A stretch of DNA of 64,000 bases from Bradyrhizobium daqingense. Its GTDB lineage: Bacteria > Pseudomonadota > Alphaproteobacteria > Rhizobiales > Xanthobacteraceae. Location: positions 7,054,001-7,118,000 of the forward strand of contig NZ_CP088014.1 in the NCBI RefSeq assembly GCF_021044685.1. The letters run 5' to 3'. Every line of letters begins with the position of its first letter. Position 1 is the first letter of the stretch. Below are positions 34,191-42,093 of the stretch, one piece after another. The notes below the pieces were generated by a model. That model saw only the letters and a list, made by a program, of their open reading frames with translations, was not told the origin of the DNA and made no database searches. A program made the position numbers and the translations under genes.

Positions 34191-36095
34191 CTACTGACCC
34201 GAGGCCTTGGCCATCAGGCCGGCGACCTCGCCGGACATCATCAGCCGGTTGCGCCCGGCCTCCTTGGCCGCATAGAGCGCCTGGTCGGCCGCCTCGACGA
34301 GCGAGACCACGCCCGCCGTGCGCTCCAGCACCGGCCGACAGGCCGCGCCTCCGAGCGAGGCGGTGACAAAACCGGTCGCATGGTTGGTGGTGTGAACGAG
34401 GCCCGCCTCGCCGATCGCCCGCCGGATCCGGTCGCCAATCCGGGCGCAGCCCGCGGCATCAGTGCTCGGCAGCAGCATGGCGAATTCCTCGCCGCCATAG
34501 CGCGCCGCCAGATCGCCGGGACGCTGCGTCTCGGCCGCGATGACCTGCGCCACGACGCGAAGGCAGGCGTCGCCGGCGGGATGGCCGTATTCGTCGTTGT
34601 AGGCCTTGAAGTGGTCGACGTCGATCATCAGCAAGGCGAGGCTGGAGCGGTCGCGATAGGCGCGCGCCCACTCCTCCTTCAGCCGCTCGTCGAAGCGGCG
34701 ACGGTTGGCAAGGCCGGTGAGGCTGTCCTCGATTGCGAGGGTCTCGAGCCTGGTCTCCAGCTTCTTGTGTTCGGTGATGTCGCGCGAAATCGCCACCACG
34801 CCGTCGACGCGGCCATTGTCCTTGAGCGTCACCCGCATGGTCGATTCGAGCCAGACTTCGCCGTTCTCCCGGTGCGAGTTGCGATAGACGAGGCGCGCCT
34901 CCTCCTTCTCGCCACGCTTCATGGCATCGACGACAGCCTGGACCTGCGGCAGGTCCTCCGGATTGATGCCGGCGAGCGCGGGGGTGCCGATCAATTGATT
35001 GGCGCGCCAGCCGACGACGCGCACCGACGAGGGCGAGACATAGCGTATCCGCTCGTCGAGCCCGATGCGGGTCACCATGTCGCTGGAGCCTTCCGCGAGC
35101 AGGCGGAAGTGGGCCTCCTTCTCGGTCAGGGCTGCGGCCATGCGCTGACCCCGTTGCAGCTGCCGCACCAGCAGGGCACCGATGATCGCGATCAGCATCA
35201 CCAGCGCGGCGACGTAGAGCATGCGGGAGGTTGCGGCAGCGCGCCAGGGCGCCAGCAGTTCGTTCTTGTCGACGGTGGCGAGCAGGACCAGCGGATAACG
35301 GCTGCTTCGCTTGAAGAAGCTGACGCGCTCGGCGCCGTCCAGCGGCGATTTGAAATGATAGGCGCCGCCCGGCCGCTGCAGGCTCGCGTCGCGGAACAGC
35401 GGCTTGTCGGCGACACTGTGCCCGACGAACTTTTCGTTGTTAGGACTGCGCGCCACAATCAGTCCGTCGCCATGGGTCAGGGCTACCGAACTGTTCCGGC
35501 CGAGCTCGAACTGCTGGTAAAAATGCGAAAGATAGTTTGCGCTGATGGTCGCAAGCGCAACGCCGCCGAAACTGCCGTCCGGCTTGTTGAAGCGGCGCGT
35601 CAGGGTGATCAGCCATTCGCCATCCAGGAGGCTCTTCACGGGACGGCCGACATGGGGCTCTCGTTTCGGCGAGAGCTGGTGATGACGGAAGAACGCGTCA
35701 TCGCTGAAGGTCGAGCCGATCGTGCCGGGTGCTGTCAGCCAGTTGCCCTGATCGTCGATGATGGCAAGGCTGTGGATGCGCTCGATAGCCTTCTTGCGCG
35801 CATCCAGCAGTGTGCGCAGCTTCGCGATCGTGGCGGGGCCGGCACCGTCCAACTCCAGCCGGGTGACGATGCCGACGACGCCGGAATCCAGGAGATCGAG
35901 GCTGTCCTCCGCATGCTGCGTCAACGAACGCGCGACGTTCGCCATCTCAGCCTCAGCACCTCGGAGGACCGCATCGCGCGCGGCCCATTCGCGCCAGCCG
36001 CTGACGCCGAGGATGGTCGCGCAGGTGAGCACGACGAAGGCCGCCGCGCGCAGCGGCAGACGGCTCCATCCGGCTCTTTGGTGAGTAGCACTCAT
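34191..36095 (-). CDS. Membrane diguanylate cyclase with Cache and PAS domains
   Basis: A 634-residue sensor that would make cyclic di-GMP from GTP. Order: membrane helix (about 15-33), periplasmic double-Cache sensor (about 40-285), second helix (MLYVAALVMLIAIIGALLV), PAS domain (about 330-450, KEAHFRLLAEGSSDMVTRI) and GGDEF domain (from about 460, DSLTGLANRRRFDERL). The active-site loop is YGGEEF, so the enzyme is likely active, and RPGD lies upstream as the RxxD inhibitory site. The ligand is unknown. It is convergent with slyX. Confidence 0.9.
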   Translation of the reverse strand: MSATHQRAGWSRLPLRAAAFVVLTCATILGVSGWREWAARDAVLRGAEAEMANVARSLTQHAEDSLDLLDSGVVGIVTRLELDGAGPATIAKLRTLLDARKKAIERIHSLAIIDDQGNWLTAPGTIGSTFSDDAFFRHHQLSPKREPHVGRPVKSLLDGEWLITLTRRFNKPDGSFGGVALATISANYLSHFYQQFELGRNSSVALTHGDGLIVARSPNNEKFVGHSVADKPLFRDASLQRPGGAYHFKSPLDGAERVSFFKRSSRYPLVLLATVDKNELLAPWRAAATSRMLYVAALVMLIAIIGALLVRQLQRGQRMAAALTEKEAHFRLLAEGSSDMVTRIGLDERIRYVSPSSVRVVGWRANQLIGTPALAGINPEDLPQVQAVVDAMKRGEKEEARLVYRNSHRENGEVWLESTMRVTLKDNGRVDGVVAISRDITEHKKLETRLETLAIEDSLTGLANRRRFDERLKEEWARAYRDRSSLALLMIDVDHFKAYNDEYGHPAGDACLRVVAQVIAAETQRPGDLAARYGGEEFAMLLPSTDAAGCARIGDRIRRAIGEAGLVHTTNHATGFVTASLGGAACRPVLERTAGVVSLVEAADQALYAAKEAGRNRLMMSGEVAGLMAKASGQ

Positions 36096-36267
36096 GCGAC
36101 AGAATTCTCCGATGTTCGGAAACTCTGCCGCTTCTGTTAGTGAACTCTGAAGCCACTACCGCAATACGTGGCGATCTGCCCCTTTCCAGTAGTCCTACGG
36201 ACGGACGGAATCGGTGCATCGCTAACAAGACATTAGCGATCCTATCGGAATCCGGCGACCCGCCCCG

Positions 36268-36483
36268 CTAGCTGAAGATGGCCTTCACCTTCTCCCAGAG
36301 CGAGGGGCTGTCGGCCTCCGCATCCGCCTTCGAGGGCGTCGGCTGGGCGGCGCTGACGGGATCGGAGGCCGGGAACGTGTCTTGCAGCCCGGCATCGAGC
36401 TTGGATTGCCGATCGGCGGCGAGCGCCTCGCGCGGATCGTCGGCATGCTTGTCGTGCGGCGCAGGATTGAATGTCTCAGCCAT
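36268..36483 (-). CDS. Small hydrophilic protein of unknown function
   Basis: A 71-residue charged, disorder-prone protein (MAETFNPAPHDKHADDPREA, then LQDTFPASDPVSAAQP) ending in a short helix (LWEKVKAIFS). GGAGGAG lies upstream of the ATG at 36483. The middle segment resembles the small DTFPASDP-containing proteins seen in many rhizobia. No function is known to me. It is divergent from hemE. Confidence 0.65.
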   Translation of the reverse strand: MAETFNPAPHDKHADDPREALAADRQSKLDAGLQDTFPASDPVSAAQPTPSKADAEADSPSLWEKVKAIFS

Positions 36484-36589
36484 GATCTCCTCCATTGGCT
36501 GGTCAACGCGGCCCGAATGGCCTGGTTCCCCTGTTCCGCTGGGGGCCGCGGCGGTGTATCAGGGGCCATAACCCGCTTCAGGACCATTC

Positions 36590-37624
36590 GTGCCCCAGTC
36601 TGCGACAAAGCCATTCATCGACGTGCTCTCCGGCCAGCGCCAGACCATCCCGCCCATGTGGATGATGCGGCAGGCCGGCCGCTATCTGCCGGAATATCGC
36701 GAAGTGCGCGCCAAGGCCGGCGGCTTCCTCGATCTCTGCTTCAACCCGGAGCTTGCCGCCGAGGTGACGCTGCAACCGATCCGCCGGTTCGGCTTCAATG
36801 CAGCGATCATCTTCTCGGACATCCTGGTGATCCCCTATGCGCTCGGCCGCTCCGTGCGCTTCGAGGTCGGCGAAGGACCGCGGCTGGAGCCCTTGGATGA
36901 TCCGGCGAAGGTCGCCACGCTGGCAACGCGTGCCGATCTCGGCAAGCTCACGCCGGTGTTCGAGGCGCTCAAGATCGTGCGGGGTGGGCTCGCGCCGGAG
37001 GTCGCGCTGATCGGCTTCTGCGGCGCCCCGTGGACGGTCGCGACCTACATGGTCGCCGGCCAGGGCACGCCCGACCAGGCGCCGGCGCGCATGATGGCCT
37101 ACCGGCATCCCGAGGCGTTTGCGAAGATCATCAACGTGCTGGTCGAGAGCTCGATCGAGTATCTCTTGGCGCAGCTCGCCGCCGGCGCCGACGCATTGCA
37201 GATCTTCGACACCTGGGCCGGCGTGCTGCCGCCGGCGGAATTCGCGCGCTGGTCGGTCGAGCCGACGCGGCGCATCGTCGAGGGCGTGCGCGCGAAGGTG
37301 CCGGATGCGAAGATCATCGGCTTTCCGCGCGGGGCCAGCGCGCAATTGCCTGCTTACGTCGAGGCCACCGGCGTCAACGCCGTCAGCATCGACTGGACCG
37401 CGGAGCCCGCCTTCGTCCGCGAGCGCGTGCAGAGCAAGGTCGCCGTGCAGGGCAATCTCGATCCGCTGGTGCTGATCACGGGCGGTGCCGCGCTCGACCG
37501 CGCGATCGACGACGTGCTGGCGAATTTTGCGCAGGGACGGTTCATCTTCAATCTCGGCCACGGTATCCAGCCGGAGACGCCGATCGCTCACGTCGAGCAG
37601 ATGCTGAAGCGCGTGCGGGGATGA
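36590..37624 (+). CDS. hemE: Uroporphyrinogen decarboxylase
   Basis: A 344-residue cytoplasmic enzyme removing four carboxyl groups from uroporphyrinogen III to form coproporphyrinogen III in haem synthesis. Signatures are PPMWMMRQAGRYLPEYR and FSDILVIPYALGRSVRFEVG, then GFCGAPWTVATYMVAGQG and FDTWAGVLPP, with the catalytic aspartate in FSDILVIP. Translation begins at a GTG at 36590. hemC lies convergently 260 bp downstream, separated by a palindromic repeat. Confidence 0.94.
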   Translation: MPQSATKPFIDVLSGQRQTIPPMWMMRQAGRYLPEYREVRAKAGGFLDLCFNPELAAEVTLQPIRRFGFNAAIIFSDILVIPYALGRSVRFEVGEGPRLEPLDDPAKVATLATRADLGKLTPVFEALKIVRGGLAPEVALIGFCGAPWTVATYMVAGQGTPDQAPARMMAYRHPEAFAKIINVLVESSIEYLLAQLAAGADALQIFDTWAGVLPPAEFARWSVEPTRRIVEGVRAKVPDAKIIGFPRGASAQLPAYVEATGVNAVSIDWTAEPAFVRERVQSKVAVQGNLDPLVLITGGAALDRAIDDVLANFAQGRFIFNLGHGIQPETPIAHVEQMLKRVRG

Positions 37625-37643
37625 GGGATCGACGATCTCTCCC

Positions 37644-37729
37644 CGTCATGGCCGGGCTTGTCCCGGCCATCCACGCCTTGCCGCGTGACACGAAGAACGT
37701 GGATGCCCGGGACAAGCCCGGGCATGACG
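37644..37729. repeat. REP-type palindromic repeat, copy 2
   Basis: CGTCATGGCCGGGCTTGTCC to GGGCATGACG, with CATCCACG and CGTGGATG inner cores. It lies between the ends of convergent hemE and hemC, where it could serve as a transcript end. Confidence 0.9.
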
Positions 37730-37884
37730 AGCAATTGTGATTGAGTCTCGCAAACCGCGAAAACAACCCCATGCACAGTAGACAAGTCGTTGAAATCGTT
37801 GAGCTGACATCACGCACCCCGCGCCTTTGACACGTCGGGCAAAACAGGCGCCGAATCCTGTCATCGCCGGTCGAGATCTCGCGT

Positions 37885-38865
37885 CTACCGCGGCCGGCTG
37901 CGCTCGATGATTTCGGCGGCTCCCTTTTGGAGGAGATCCAGACCCACCGCACGGCCGAGCTCGCGCGGACGATTGGCGAAACCTGTGCCCCCGGCTTCAA
38001 TGATGGTGTTGCCCGAGAGGTCGAGCACGGACGCCGTCAGTGCCATCCGATCGACCGTGACGGTCGAAAATGCCGCCACAGGCGAATTGCAATGGCCGTT
38101 GAGCACCCACAGCACCTCGCGCTCGGCGTCGGCACAGGCACGCGCGGCCGGATCGTCGATCGATGACAGGATTTGTCGCGTCTGCCAGTCCTGCGCGGCG
38201 CATTCGACGGCGACGATGCCCTGCCCTGCCGCGGGCAGCATCTCCGCTGCCCTGAATTCATAGGCAATGCGGCCGGACAAGCCAACGCGATTGAGGCCCG
38301 AGCGCGCCATGATCAGTGCATCCGCCGGTCCGACCGTGCCGCCATCGGGCAGCCGTTGTTCCTCGCCGTTGTCGAGCTTTCGCACGCGCGTGTCGGCGGC
38401 GCCGCGGAAGTGGATCACCTCCACCTCCGGAAACAGGCGCCGCGCATAGGCCGCCCGACGCACGGCGTTGGTACCGATCTTGAACCCCTTGCCGCGTGAC
38501 TGGCGCAACGCTTCCAGAGTCACGCCATTCCGCAGCACCAGCGCGTCGCCGGGCGGATCGCGCGACAGGGTGGCGCCGATGACGAGGCCCGGCGTGTCCT
38601 CGTTGCCCGGCATATCCTTGAGCGAATGCATGGCCGCATGAAGCTCGCCCGAAAGCACCGCGGCGCGGATCTGCGCCACGAAGGCGCCGCCCTTGCCGCC
38701 ATGCGGCAGCAGCTTGCTGGTCTGGTCGAGATCGCCGGTGGTATCGAACTTGACGATCTCGACGTCGAGACCGGGCACCACGGCGGCCAGGCGGCGGGCG
38801 ATCTCTTCCGTCTGTGCCAGCGCCATCGCGCTCTTGCGGGTGCCGATCCGAAATCGAGTAGCCAA
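37885..38865 (-). CDS. hemC: Hydroxymethylbilane synthase (porphobilinogen deaminase)
   Basis: A 326-residue enzyme polymerising four porphobilinogen molecules to hydroxymethylbilane. It has FRIGTRKSAMALAQTEEIA, the HSLKDMP segment, NAVRRAAYARRLFP and the dipyrromethane-anchoring cysteine in LNGHCNSPVAAFS. The start is a TTG at 38865, preceded by AAGGA at good spacing; no in-frame ATG fits. It is transcribed toward hemE. The neighbouring upstream gene is an unrelated GMC oxidoreductase. Confidence 0.94.
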   Translation of the reverse strand: MATRFRIGTRKSAMALAQTEEIARRLAAVVPGLDVEIVKFDTTGDLDQTSKLLPHGGKGGAFVAQIRAAVLSGELHAAMHSLKDMPGNEDTPGLVIGATLSRDPPGDALVLRNGVTLEALRQSRGKGFKIGTNAVRRAAYARRLFPEVEVIHFRGAADTRVRKLDNGEEQRLPDGGTVGPADALIMARSGLNRVGLSGRIAYEFRAAEMLPAAGQGIVAVECAAQDWQTRQILSSIDDPAARACADAEREVLWVLNGHCNSPVAAFSTVTVDRMALTASVLDLSGNTIIEAGGTGFANRPRELGRAVGLDLLQKGAAEIIERSRPR

Positions 38866-38889
38866 GTCAAACGTCCTTTCAGGGCGAAT

Positions 38890-40515
38890 TTATCGCGCAT
38901 CCTCCAATATCATGTCGGAGGCCTTCTCGGCGATCATGATGATCGGCGCGTTGGTGTTCCCCGACACCAGGTCCGGCATGATCGAGCCGTCGACGACGCG
39001 AAGGCCGTCGAGCCCCCTCACCTTCAGCCGCTGATCGACCACCGCGAGCGCGTCGTTGCCCATACGACAGGTCGAGGTCGGATGGTAGATGGTGCTGCCG
39101 CGCTCGCGGCAATAATCGAGTATCTCGGCATCCGTGGATACCTTTGCCCCGGGATCGTATTCGCTGACCACAAACGGCTTCAGCGCCGGAGCGTTCAATA
39201 TCTTGCGCAGAATCTTGATGCCTTCGACGTTCGTGGTGCGGTCGGTCTCGGTCGACATGTAGTTGATGCGGATCTCCGGCGGCACTGATGGGTCGGCGCT
39301 CTTGATGCGCAGGGTGCCGCGGCTCTCGGGCCGGAGCTGGCACACCGAGGCCGTAAATCCGGAGAAATCATGCAGCTTCTCGCCCATCTTGTCGGTCGAG
39401 AACGGCAGGAAGTGCACCTGGATGTCGGGCGACGCCAGCCGCGGGCTGGTCTTGAAGAACGCGCCCGCCGTGCCGGCCGCAATCGTCAGCCAGCCCTTTC
39501 GGAACAGGGCATAACGCGCGCCGGCCATGGTGCGGCGGAGCGGATGATTGACGGTGTCATTCAGCGTGATCTTCTGCGAGCAGCGCATCACGATGCGGAC
39601 CTGCATGTGGTCCTGGAGGTCGTGGCCGACACCGGCAGCATCGAGCACCACCTCGATGCCATGCTTGCGCAGGAGATCGCCGGGGCCGACGCCTGAGAGC
39701 TGAAGCAGCTGCGGCGAGTTGTAGGCGCCGCTCGACAGCACGACCTCCTTCCGCGCACGCGCGCGGCGCAAGGCCGCGCCTTGCCGGTATTCCACGCCGA
39801 CGGCGCGGCGGCCCTCGAACAGCACGCGCTGAGCGTGCGCGGAGGTCTCGATCTTGAGATTGCCGCGGGTCTTGGCAGGACCGAGATAAGCCACCGACGT
39901 CGAGGCGCGGCGGCCGTTGCGTGTCGTGGTCTGGAACAGGCCGACGCCTTCCTGCGTCGCGCCGTTAAAGTCGGGATTGTAGGGGAGTCCGGTCTCGACC
40001 GCGGCATCGATGAAGGCCTTCGACAGCGGATCGGTCACGATCATGTTGGACACCGGTAGCGGTCCGCCCGTGCCATGATATTGATCAGCGCCGCGCGACT
40101 GGTTCTCGGCCTTCTTGAAATAAGGCAGCACGTCGTCATAGCCCCAGCCGGTGTTGCCGAGCTGGCGCCAGCGGTCATAGTCCTCATGCTGGCCGCGGAC
40201 ATAAAGCAAGCCGTTGATCGAGCTCGACCCGCCCAGCGTTTTTCCACGCGGCTGGAACACCTGGCGGCCCTTCAGCTCGGGCTCCGGCTCGGTCTGGTAC
40301 ATCCAGTTGACGCTCTTCTCCTTGAACAGCTTCCCATAGCCAAGGGGAACGTGGATCCAGATGTTGGAATCCTTCGGGCCGGCCTCGAGCAGCAGCACGC
40401 TGTGCTTGCCGTTCGCCGAAAGCCTATTGGCAAGCACGCAGCCGGCGGAGCCGGCGCCGACAATGATGTAGTCGAATTCGGGATCGGTGGGTGCGAGGGA
40501 GGAAGTTGCGTTCAT
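38890..40515 (-). CDS. GMC-family FAD oxidoreductase
   Basis: A 541-residue flavoprotein of the glucose-methanol-choline family. The N-terminal FAD motif is DYIIVGAGSAGCVLANRL; GKTLGGSSSINGLLYVRG and GAYNSPQLLQLSGVGP are the two GMC signatures. The C-terminal active site has STIYHPTSTCRMG with the base histidine, and SGNTNAPIIMIAEKA with asparagine at the second position. Choline, polyol or aliphatic alcohol dehydrogenases share this layout; the substrate is not known. A TetR regulator ends 40 bp upstream on the same strand, so the two probably form an operon. Confidence 0.88.
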   Translation of the reverse strand: MNATSSLAPTDPEFDYIIVGAGSAGCVLANRLSANGKHSVLLLEAGPKDSNIWIHVPLGYGKLFKEKSVNWMYQTEPEPELKGRQVFQPRGKTLGGSSSINGLLYVRGQHEDYDRWRQLGNTGWGYDDVLPYFKKAENQSRGADQYHGTGGPLPVSNMIVTDPLSKAFIDAAVETGLPYNPDFNGATQEGVGLFQTTTRNGRRASTSVAYLGPAKTRGNLKIETSAHAQRVLFEGRRAVGVEYRQGAALRRARARKEVVLSSGAYNSPQLLQLSGVGPGDLLRKHGIEVVLDAAGVGHDLQDHMQVRIVMRCSQKITLNDTVNHPLRRTMAGARYALFRKGWLTIAAGTAGAFFKTSPRLASPDIQVHFLPFSTDKMGEKLHDFSGFTASVCQLRPESRGTLRIKSADPSVPPEIRINYMSTETDRTTNVEGIKILRKILNAPALKPFVVSEYDPGAKVSTDAEILDYCRERGSTIYHPTSTCRMGNDALAVVDQRLKVRGLDGLRVVDGSIMPDLVSGNTNAPIIMIAEKASDMILEDAR

Positions 40516-40555
40516 GCGCTACTGTTCTTTTTGTTGGCGTTTCCGTGGGCGTCAC

Positions 40556-41155
40556 TTAGCACAATCGATCCCGCACGCGCAGCGCCTCGACCAGCGACTT
40601 GAACGCACGGGCATATTCCGCACCCGCCCTTGCGATATCGGCGCGTCCGGCGCAGGCGACCGCGGCTTCCGTCACCGCGCCGAGCAGCAGCCGCGCCAGC
40701 GGCTCGACCGGCTGCCGCGCGATCAGGCCGGCCTCCATCGCGGCCGAGAGCGCGCGAGGTAGCTTGCCGCCGAAGTGCTTGGCGTCGATCTCGCGCCAGC
40801 GCTCCCAGCCGAGCACGGCGGGACCGTCACGCAGGATGATCTGACCGGTCGGCCCCTTGGCTGTCGCGGCGAAGTAGTGCTGGGTGCCCGCGACCATCGC
40901 AGCGAGTACGTCCTTCTCGGCGCGCGCGGCGCCGTCGATCTCGACGACGAGGTCGCGCGAGACGAGATCGAACACGGCTTCGAACACGGCCTCCTTCGTC
41001 TTGAAGTGATGATAGACCGCGCCCTTCGCGATGCGGGCCCCTTCCGCGATCTCGTCCATGGTGGTGGCGGCGAAGCCGTGTGTGCCGAACAGGCGGCGCG
41101 CCACCGTCAGGATCGCTTCGGTCGTCGCTGCGCGCCGTTCCGCCTGTTTCGCCAT
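40556..41155 (-). CDS. TetR-family regulator next to a GMC oxidoreductase
   Basis: A 199-residue regulator with a clear DNA-binding domain (ATTEAILTVARRLFGTHGFA, then TTMDEIAEGARIAKGAVYHH). It lies between the GMC gene and a divergent SnoaL-like gene. Two palindromes in the divergent promoter make likely operators. The ATG at 41155 is chosen; upstream in-frame codons are repeat-derived. The inducer is not known. Confidence 0.87.
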   Translation of the reverse strand: MAKQAERRAATTEAILTVARRLFGTHGFAATTMDEIAEGARIAKGAVYHHFKTKEAVFEAVFDLVSRDLVVEIDGAARAEKDVLAAMVAGTQHYFAATAKGPTGQIILRDGPAVLGWERWREIDAKHFGGKLPRALSAAMEAGLIARQPVEPLARLLLGAVTEAAVACAGRADIARAGAEYARAFKSLVEALRVRDRLC

Positions 41156-41173
41156 GTGTCTCGTCTCGCGTCC

Positions 41174-41240
41174 ACCTCTCCCCGACGGGGAGAGGTCGGA
41201 TTGCGCAGCAATCCGGGTGAGGGGCTGCAGCGTCCAATGA
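41174..41240. repeat. Palindromic repeat (CCTCTCCCC type)
   Basis: ACCTCTCCCCG (41174-41184) and CGGGGAGAGGT (41186-41196) are perfect arms around one base, followed by ATTGCGCAGCAAT and GGGTGAGGGG. It is another repeat family usual for Bradyrhizobium intergenic DNA, here between the TetR start and its operator. Confidence 0.75.
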
Positions 41241-41315
41241 GACCGAAAGCCCTCACCCGGACTCCACCTGTTCAAACTCGCTCCCGCTTTAATTCAGTTC
41301 GCACGATGCAGCCAG

Positions 41316-41359
41316 TTGACTTTTCGACCATCGGTCGGTATTTGCCGACTATCAGTCGG
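41316..41359 (+). promoter_or_regulatory. Promoter with two TetR-type palindromes
   Basis: A -35 box TTGACT (41316-41321) and a -10 box TATTTG (41339-41344) with a 17-bp spacer point to the SnoaL-like gene. Inside and after it are CGACCATCGGTCG (41325-41337) and CCGACTATCAGTCGG (41345-41359), two matching palindromes whose centres are 21 bp apart, two helical turns. They fit a TetR repressor covering the promoter; the divergent TetR gene is the natural candidate. Confidence 0.7.
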
Positions 41360-41378
41360 TTTTACTGTGAGGTGTGCC

Positions 41379-41744
41379 ATGCCGAGCCGCGAGGTCGTCG
41401 AAGCTTTTGCCAAGCGCCTGGAGGACGGGGATTTCGTCGGCGCAATCGAGCAGTTTTGCACGCCGGATGCCGTGACCTACGAGAACAACGCTGCGCCGAC
41501 GGTCGGCCGCGACAAGCTCGTCGCCAAGGAGCGCGGCGTGCTGGCGGCAACCAAGGAGGTCAAGGCGGAGCGGATCGGGCCGAGCCTGATCGAGGGCGAC
41601 CACGTCACGACCCGCTGGATATTCAGTTTTACAAATGCCGAAGGGGTCACGCGGACACTCGACGAGATCGCGTGGCAGACCTGGCGGGGCGATCAGTTGA
41701 TCGAGGAACGGTTCTATTACGATCCGAAGCAGCTGGGACGGTGA
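41379..41744 (+). CDS. SnoaL-like / NTF2-fold protein
   Basis: A 121-residue cytoplasmic protein of the SnoaL-like family (VVEAFAKRLEDGDFVGAIEQ at the start; EIAWQTWRGDQLIEERFYY near the end). Members include polyketide cyclases, isomerases and limonene-epoxide-hydrolase-like enzymes. The start at 41379 follows GAGGT. Its promoter carries tandem TetR-type operators, so it is co-regulated with the TetR-GMC pair and may act on the same compound; this is inference. Confidence 0.78.
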   Translation: MPSREVVEAFAKRLEDGDFVGAIEQFCTPDAVTYENNAAPTVGRDKLVAKERGVLAATKEVKAERIGPSLIEGDHVTTRWIFSFTNAEGVTRTLDEIAWQTWRGDQLIEERFYYDPKQLGR

Positions 41745-41806
41745 ACCTCCGCGATCGTTCGGCGCAACCGATAGGCATCAAAGTTTGAGCCCTAAGGCCA
41801 CCCCGG

Positions 41807-41892
41807 CGTCATGGCCAGGCTTGTCCCGGCCATCCACGTCTAGTCACGCGCGTCGCAGAACGTGGATGCCCGGGACAAGCCCGGGCATAACG
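41807..41892. repeat. REP-type palindromic repeat, copy 3
   Basis: CGTCATGGCCAGGCTTGTCC to GGGCATAACG with the CATCCACG and CGTGGATG cores. Point differences in both arms show it is diverged from copies 1, 2, 4 and 5. It follows the SnoaL-like gene. Confidence 0.85.
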
Positions 41893-41944
41893 ACCTCGCG
41901 AATACTGAGATGTGAGAGCCCTGGTAACTCCGCGGACCGCATTT

Positions 41945-41965
41945 GTATCGATTTGTTATCGATAC
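41945..41965 (+). promoter_or_regulatory. 21-bp perfect palindrome upstream of the GGDEF-EAL gene
   Basis: GTATCGAT (41945-41952) and ATCGATAC (41958-41965) are perfect inverted arms around TTGTT. The gap to the predicted start codon at 42094 is 128 bp. It resembles a dimeric-regulator operator rather than a terminator, since no T run follows. No nearby regulator gene points to it. Confidence 0.45.
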
Positions 41966-42093
41966 GCGGGCTTTGCCACCTAGAAGTGATCGCGGGGATC
42001 GCCAGCAGGGTGGATAATTCATAGTTCGTCAAAGGTTTGCAGCGAACTCTTCAATACGAGCCGGACAAACGGCCCAAGCTGCAAGGCTCTGGA

